Below, in pieces: positions 60,934 to 64,000 of a stretch of DNA of 64,000 bases. This DNA comes from Streptomyces mirabilis (GTDB lineage: Bacteria; Actinomycetota; Actinomycetes; Streptomycetales; Streptomycetaceae). Each line of letters starts with the position of its first letter. The first letter of the stretch is position 1. Made by a program: the position numbers and the translations under genes. The notes beneath the pieces were generated by a model. That model searched no databases and was not told the DNA's origin. It saw only the letters and a program-made list of their open reading frames with translations. The DNA is taken from the NCBI RefSeq assembly GCF_039503195.1, contig NZ_JBCJKP010000001.1, positions 3,472,001-3,536,000 of the forward strand, in the 5' to 3' direction.

Positions 60934-63468
60934 TCAGACGTTAATCGTCGCCGCGACCCGACGGTCGACGATCGAGCGACCCGCAGCAATCTCGTACGAA
61001 CCCTTCACAAACACCCAGGCTCCGGTGCTCTCGTCCCAGACCTCGAAGGCCCGGCGCGGGAGTACGAGGACGACGTCGACGCTCTCGCCGGGGCCCGCCT
61101 CGACGCCCGCGAAGGCGGCGAGCCACCGGGCCGGACGCCCGGCGTCGGCCTCGACGGGCGCCAGATAGACCTGGACGACCTCGCGCCCGGCCCGCGCACC
61201 GGAGTTGCGGACGCGGACCGTGACCGTCGTCGTACCCGAATCGGAACCGGCACCCGAACCGGCGTCGACACCGGAACCGGCACCGCCGTCGCCGTCGCCG
61301 AGCTCGATCGACTCGTACGTCCAGTCGGTGTAGCCGAGGCCGTGTCCGAAGGCGTACGAGGGGGTCCTGCCCTCCTTCTCCCAGGCGCGGTAGCCGATGA
61401 ACACGCCCTCGGTGTACGGGAGTTCGCCGTCGGCCGGGACCACCTGGGTGACCGGGGCGGCCGTGAGGGAACCCCAGGTGGTGGGCAGCCGGCCGCCGGG
61501 CTCGTGGGCGCCGGTGAGGACGTCGGCGAGGGCGGCGCCGCCCTCCTGGCCGGGGAACCAGCCGAGCAGTACGGCCGCGACCTCCTCGCGCCACGGCAGC
61601 TCGACCGGGGAGCCGGCGTTGACGACCACGACGGTGTTCGGGTTGGCGGCGGCGACGGCGTGCACCAGCTCGTCCTGACGGCCGGGCAGCCGGAGGTCCT
61701 TGCGGTCGAAGCCCTCGGACTCGACGCGGTCGGTGGTGGCGACCACCACGACGGCGGTGTCGGCGGCGCGGGCGGCATCGACGGCCTCGGCGATGAGTTC
61801 GTCGGGGTCGCGGCGCGGGTCCTGGTGGGCGAGTGCGAAGCCGACCACCTTCAGCGGCGCGCCCTCGGGGACGACGATGACGTGCCGCAGCGCCACCTCG
61901 TACGTCTCACCGGCGACGAGATCCACCTGGGCGCGCTCGACGGGGGCGCCGAAGAACGCCTCGAAGGGGTCGTCCTTCGTGCCGCGCTGGATGTCGTCGA
62001 AGTGGACCGTGCCGTCGACGGTGAGCGTGAACGCGCCGAGGCCCTTGATGCCGAGGGTGTGGGTGCCGCTCTCGCGCGGGGTGAAGGTGCCGGTCAGTTC
62101 GACGCTGTGGAGGGTGGCGTGGGTGACGCCTTCGGGGAGGTCGTCACCCATCCACTGGATCTGGCCGTTGGGGGCCGAGCCGGTGCCGATGACCGCGCCG
62201 TCCCGGTCGCGGCAGACGGCCCGCAGGGTGAACCCCCTGTCGGCGACGGCGAGTTCCTCGTTCGGGTCGGCGCCGACGGCGTACGTGAGGCTGCCCTCGG
62301 GGAGGACGGCGGTGAGGCCGTCGAGGGGCGGGACGACCCGGGCGGGGAAGACGGTGGCGGAGCCGCCGCCGAGGATGCGGGCGTCGCGGGCGGCGGCGCC
62401 GATCAGGGCGACCTTGTGCCCTTCGCCGCGCGCTTCGCCGTGCCCTTCCCCGCGCCCTCCCCCGAGCGGAAGAGCCCCTTGGTTGCGCACGAGGACGAAG
62501 GAGCGGCGGGCGATCTCGCGGGCCAGGGCCTCGCCGTCCACCGTCGCGGGCGGTTCGGTGACGACCGGCTCGGCGCCCTCCAGGACGCCGACGCGGGCGG
62601 CGAGCCGCAGGACGTTGCGGACGGCCTCGTCGACCTTGGCCTCCTCGACCCCGCCCGCGCGGACGGCGGCGGCGAGCGCCTCCCCGTACACGGTCCGGGG
62701 GCCGGGCATGGCGACGTCGAGACCGCCCTCGATGGCGCCGGCCGTGGCGCGGGCGGCGGTCCAGTCGGAGACGTTGAAGCCGTCGAAGCCCCACTCGCCG
62801 CGCAGGATCTCGTTCACGAGGTGGTGGTGCTCGGTCATCGTGGTGCCGTTGACCGTGTTGTAGGCGGTCATGATGCCCCAGGGGTGGGCCTGGGCGACGA
62901 TGGCCTCGAAGGGGGCCAGGTACAGCTCGCGCAGGGCGCGTTCGGAGAGCAGGTTGTTCACCGTGAAGCGCTCGGTCTCGGCGTCGTTGGCGACGAAGTG
63001 CTTGACGGTGGTGCCGACGCCGCCCGACTGGACGCCCTGGACATAGCCGGAGCCGATCTCGCCGGTCAGGTACGGGTCCTCGCTGTACGCCTCGAAGTGG
63101 CGGCCGCCGAGCGGAGAGCGGTGCAGGTTGACGGTGGGCGCGAGGAGGACGTGGACCTGCTTGCGGCGGGCCTCCTGGGCGAGCAGGGCGCCCGCCCGGC
63201 GCGCGAGGGCCGGGTCCCAGGTGGCGGCGAGCGCGGTCGGCGAGGGGAGCGCGATCGACGGGTCGTCTGCGGTCCAGTGGACACCGCGTACGCCGATCGG
63301 GCCGTCGGACATGACGAGGGGCTTGAGGCCGATCTCGGGCAGCGCGGGCAGCGACCACATGTCCTGCCCGGCGAGCAGCCTCGTCTTCGCGTCCAGGTCC
63401 AGCTTGCCGAGGGCCGCCTCGACGACCGCCTCGCGGGCCTCGTCGGCCGGTGTGCGCGTTCCCGCCAT
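60934..63468 (-). CDS. Glycoside hydrolase family 3 beta-glucosidase with PA14 insert
   Basis: An 844-residue intracellular GH3 enzyme. The barrel holds MSDGPIGVRG, RSPLGGRHFEAYSEDPYLTGE and the nucleophile FDGFNVSDWTAA (Asp235). The alpha/beta sandwich holds ARGR-type residues and ILGGGSATVFP. A PA14-like insert (about 410-530) contains FTPRESGTHTLGIKG and FDDIQRGTKDDP. A C-terminal fibronectin-like domain ends the chain. There is no signal peptide. It likely cleaves imported oligosaccharides. GAGGAGG precedes ATG 63468. Divergent from the TetR gene. Confidence 0.9.
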   Translation of the reverse strand: MAGTRTPADEAREAVVEAALGKLDLDAKTRLLAGQDMWSLPALPEIGLKPLVMSDGPIGVRGVHWTADDPSIALPSPTALAATWDPALARRAGALLAQEARRKQVHVLLAPTVNLHRSPLGGRHFEAYSEDPYLTGEIGSGYVQGVQSGGVGTTVKHFVANDAETERFTVNNLLSERALRELYLAPFEAIVAQAHPWGIMTAYNTVNGTTMTEHHHLVNEILRGEWGFDGFNVSDWTAARATAGAIEGGLDVAMPGPRTVYGEALAAAVRAGGVEEAKVDEAVRNVLRLAARVGVLEGAEPVVTEPPATVDGEALAREIARRSFVLVRNQGALPLGGGRGEGHGEARGEGHKVALIGAAARDARILGGGSATVFPARVVPPLDGLTAVLPEGSLTYAVGADPNEELAVADRGFTLRAVCRDRDGAVIGTGSAPNGQIQWMGDDLPEGVTHATLHSVELTGTFTPRESGTHTLGIKGLGAFTLTVDGTVHFDDIQRGTKDDPFEAFFGAPVERAQVDLVAGETYEVALRHVIVVPEGAPLKVVGFALAHQDPRRDPDELIAEAVDAARAADTAVVVVATTDRVESEGFDRKDLRLPGRQDELVHAVAAANPNTVVVVNAGSPVELPWREEVAAVLLGWFPGQEGGAALADVLTGAHEPGGRLPTTWGSLTAAPVTQVVPADGELPYTEGVFIGYRAWEKEGRTPSYAFGHGLGYTDWTYESIELGDGDGGAGSGVDAGSGAGSDSGTTTVTVRVRNSGARAGREVVQVYLAPVEADAGRPARWLAAFAGVEAGPGESVDVVLVLPRRAFEVWDESTGAWVFVKGSYEIAAGRSIVDRRVAATINV

Positions 63469-63488
63469 CGCGGTGCCTCCTCATTGAG

Positions 63489-63556
63489 TCCGTGAATCCG
63501 CGAATCCGTGAGCCCGCGAATCCGTGAGCCCGCGAATCCGTGAGCCCTTGAATCCG
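63489..63556. repeat. 16-bp tandem repeat upstream of the GH3 gene
   Basis: Two full copies and two partial copies of CGCGAATCCGTGAGCC lie within 90 bp of the GH3 start, in the promoter region shared with the divergent TetR gene. Confidence 0.7.
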
Positions 63557-63640
63557 CTCTGCGCGTCCATCCTGCATCCGGTACCTGTAGAGCAGTAGGT
63601 TTCGTTATTTCTTCGTTATAGTCCATGGGTGCGCATGCCG

Positions 63641-63646
63641 TACGGT
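63641..63646 (+). promoter_or_regulatory. Leaderless -10 box for the TetR gene
   Basis: TACGGT ends 6 nt before ATG 63653. Confidence 0.5.
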
Positions 63647-63652
63647 GACGCC

Positions 63653-64000
63653 ATGAGCACCAGGGCCAGAAGCGAGGAGCGGCGCGCCGAGATCGTCCGG
63701 GCGGCCCTGGAGGTGATCGCCGAGCGCGGCTACCGGGGCGCGAGCATGGCGTCGGTCGCGGAACGCGTGGGGCTGACCCAGCAGGGGCTGCTGCACTACT
63801 TCCCGACGAAGGACGCGCTGCTCGTCGCGGTGCTCGAGGAGCGGGACCAGTGGGACGCCGTGCCCGACACCCAGTGGCGGGTCGACCTGCTCGCCTCACT
63901 GGTCGAGTACAACGCCATGCGGCCCGGGATCATCCAGACGTTCTCGGCGCTGCTCGGCGAGAGCGTCACCGAGGGGCACCCGGCGCGCGAGTACTTCACC
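63653..64000 (+). CDS. TetR family regulator, C-terminally cut by the window edge
   Basis: The visible 116 residues hold the HTH IVRAALEVIAERGYRGASMASVAERVGLTQQGLLHYFPTKDALLVAVL, ending in the LLHYF signature, and the start of the ligand domain. It is divergent from the GH3 beta-glucosidase gene, so a sugar-related repressor of that gene is plausible. Two TTCGTTAT copies 11 bp apart (about 63600-63619) may be part of its operator. Confidence 0.85.
   Translation, partial: MSTRARSEERRAEIVRAALEVIAERGYRGASMASVAERVGLTQQGLLHYFPTKDALLVAVLEERDQWDAVPDTQWRVDLLASLVEYNAMRPGIIQTFSALLGESVTEGHPAREYFT

Noticed and set aside
60382..63495. A 1037-codon plus-strand frame
   Set aside because: It is the antisense shadow of the GH3 gene and its neighbour; its translation is a Gly/Val/Arg-rich shadow with no motif.

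Overview
The window is high-GC DNA with GTG and TTG starts, Tat/Sec lipoproteins, LAxTG sortase substrates, DUF3052/DUF3145/DUF4429 families and a fasR-fabD-fabH-acpP-fabF cluster. Together these indicate a Streptomyces (or very close relative) chromosomal core segment. It carries about 54 protein genes, several pseudogenes, one tRNA and one riboswitch.

Left part (1-16.2 kb): a TMEM165/GDT1 transporter start with a manganese-type yybP-ykoY riboswitch on the minus strand. Then come a secreted HNH nuclease, a PhoD-like phosphatase, a FAD/NAD(P)-binding protein, DoxX (behind an iron-box-like palindrome) and a DedA protein. Next are a ketopantoate-reductase-like enzyme, a MarR-MFS-isochorismatase operon behind three evenly spaced operators, an LRV-repeat protein, an alpha/beta hydrolase divergent from an HxlR regulator, a small stretch of decayed genes, and an acyltransferase-3.

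16.4-19.6 kb: an intact tRNA-Val(TAC) and, downstream of it, two more truncated copies of its 3' half. One outer copy is part of a 128-bp direct repeat. The enclosed DNA holds two secreted-protein genes, the C-terminal scrap of a tyrosine integrase next to one att-like copy, and an IS110-like scrap. I read this as the remains of two accreted tRNA-targeting elements.

19.7-28.6 kb: cell-envelope genes: a DUF4097 lipoprotein, a coiled-coil membrane protein, DUF4383, a secreted amidase_6 protein, a polysaccharide-deacetylase-like protein, and a class A penicillin-binding protein whose transpeptidase has lost the SxxK lysine. An FmdB zinc-ribbon gene follows.

28.7-37.8 kb: a Ter stress-response locus. 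It has a HAD phosphatase, a PRTase-TRSP-StiP fusion and a CitE-like lyase in one operon (the Ter-linked biosynthetic module), then three TerD proteins, a TerA-like protein and a DUF475 TerC protein.

37.9-53 kb: peroxiredoxin, DUF3052, aceE, a K+ channel, a divergent TetR/DHA2 pair, a DUF1023 hydrolase, DUF4429-SHOCT, a MerR/aldo-keto reductase operon with a 19-bp-spacer promoter, a GNAT, a frameshifted serine hydrolase and pirin. 52.1-57.1 kb holds fasR and the type II fatty-acid genes. 57.2-64 kb holds DUF3145, an SGNH lipoprotein, galM, a membrane protein, a GH3 glycosidase and a truncated TetR gene. Many genes have a TANNNT box ending 6-7 nt before the start codon, which predicts leaderless transcripts.
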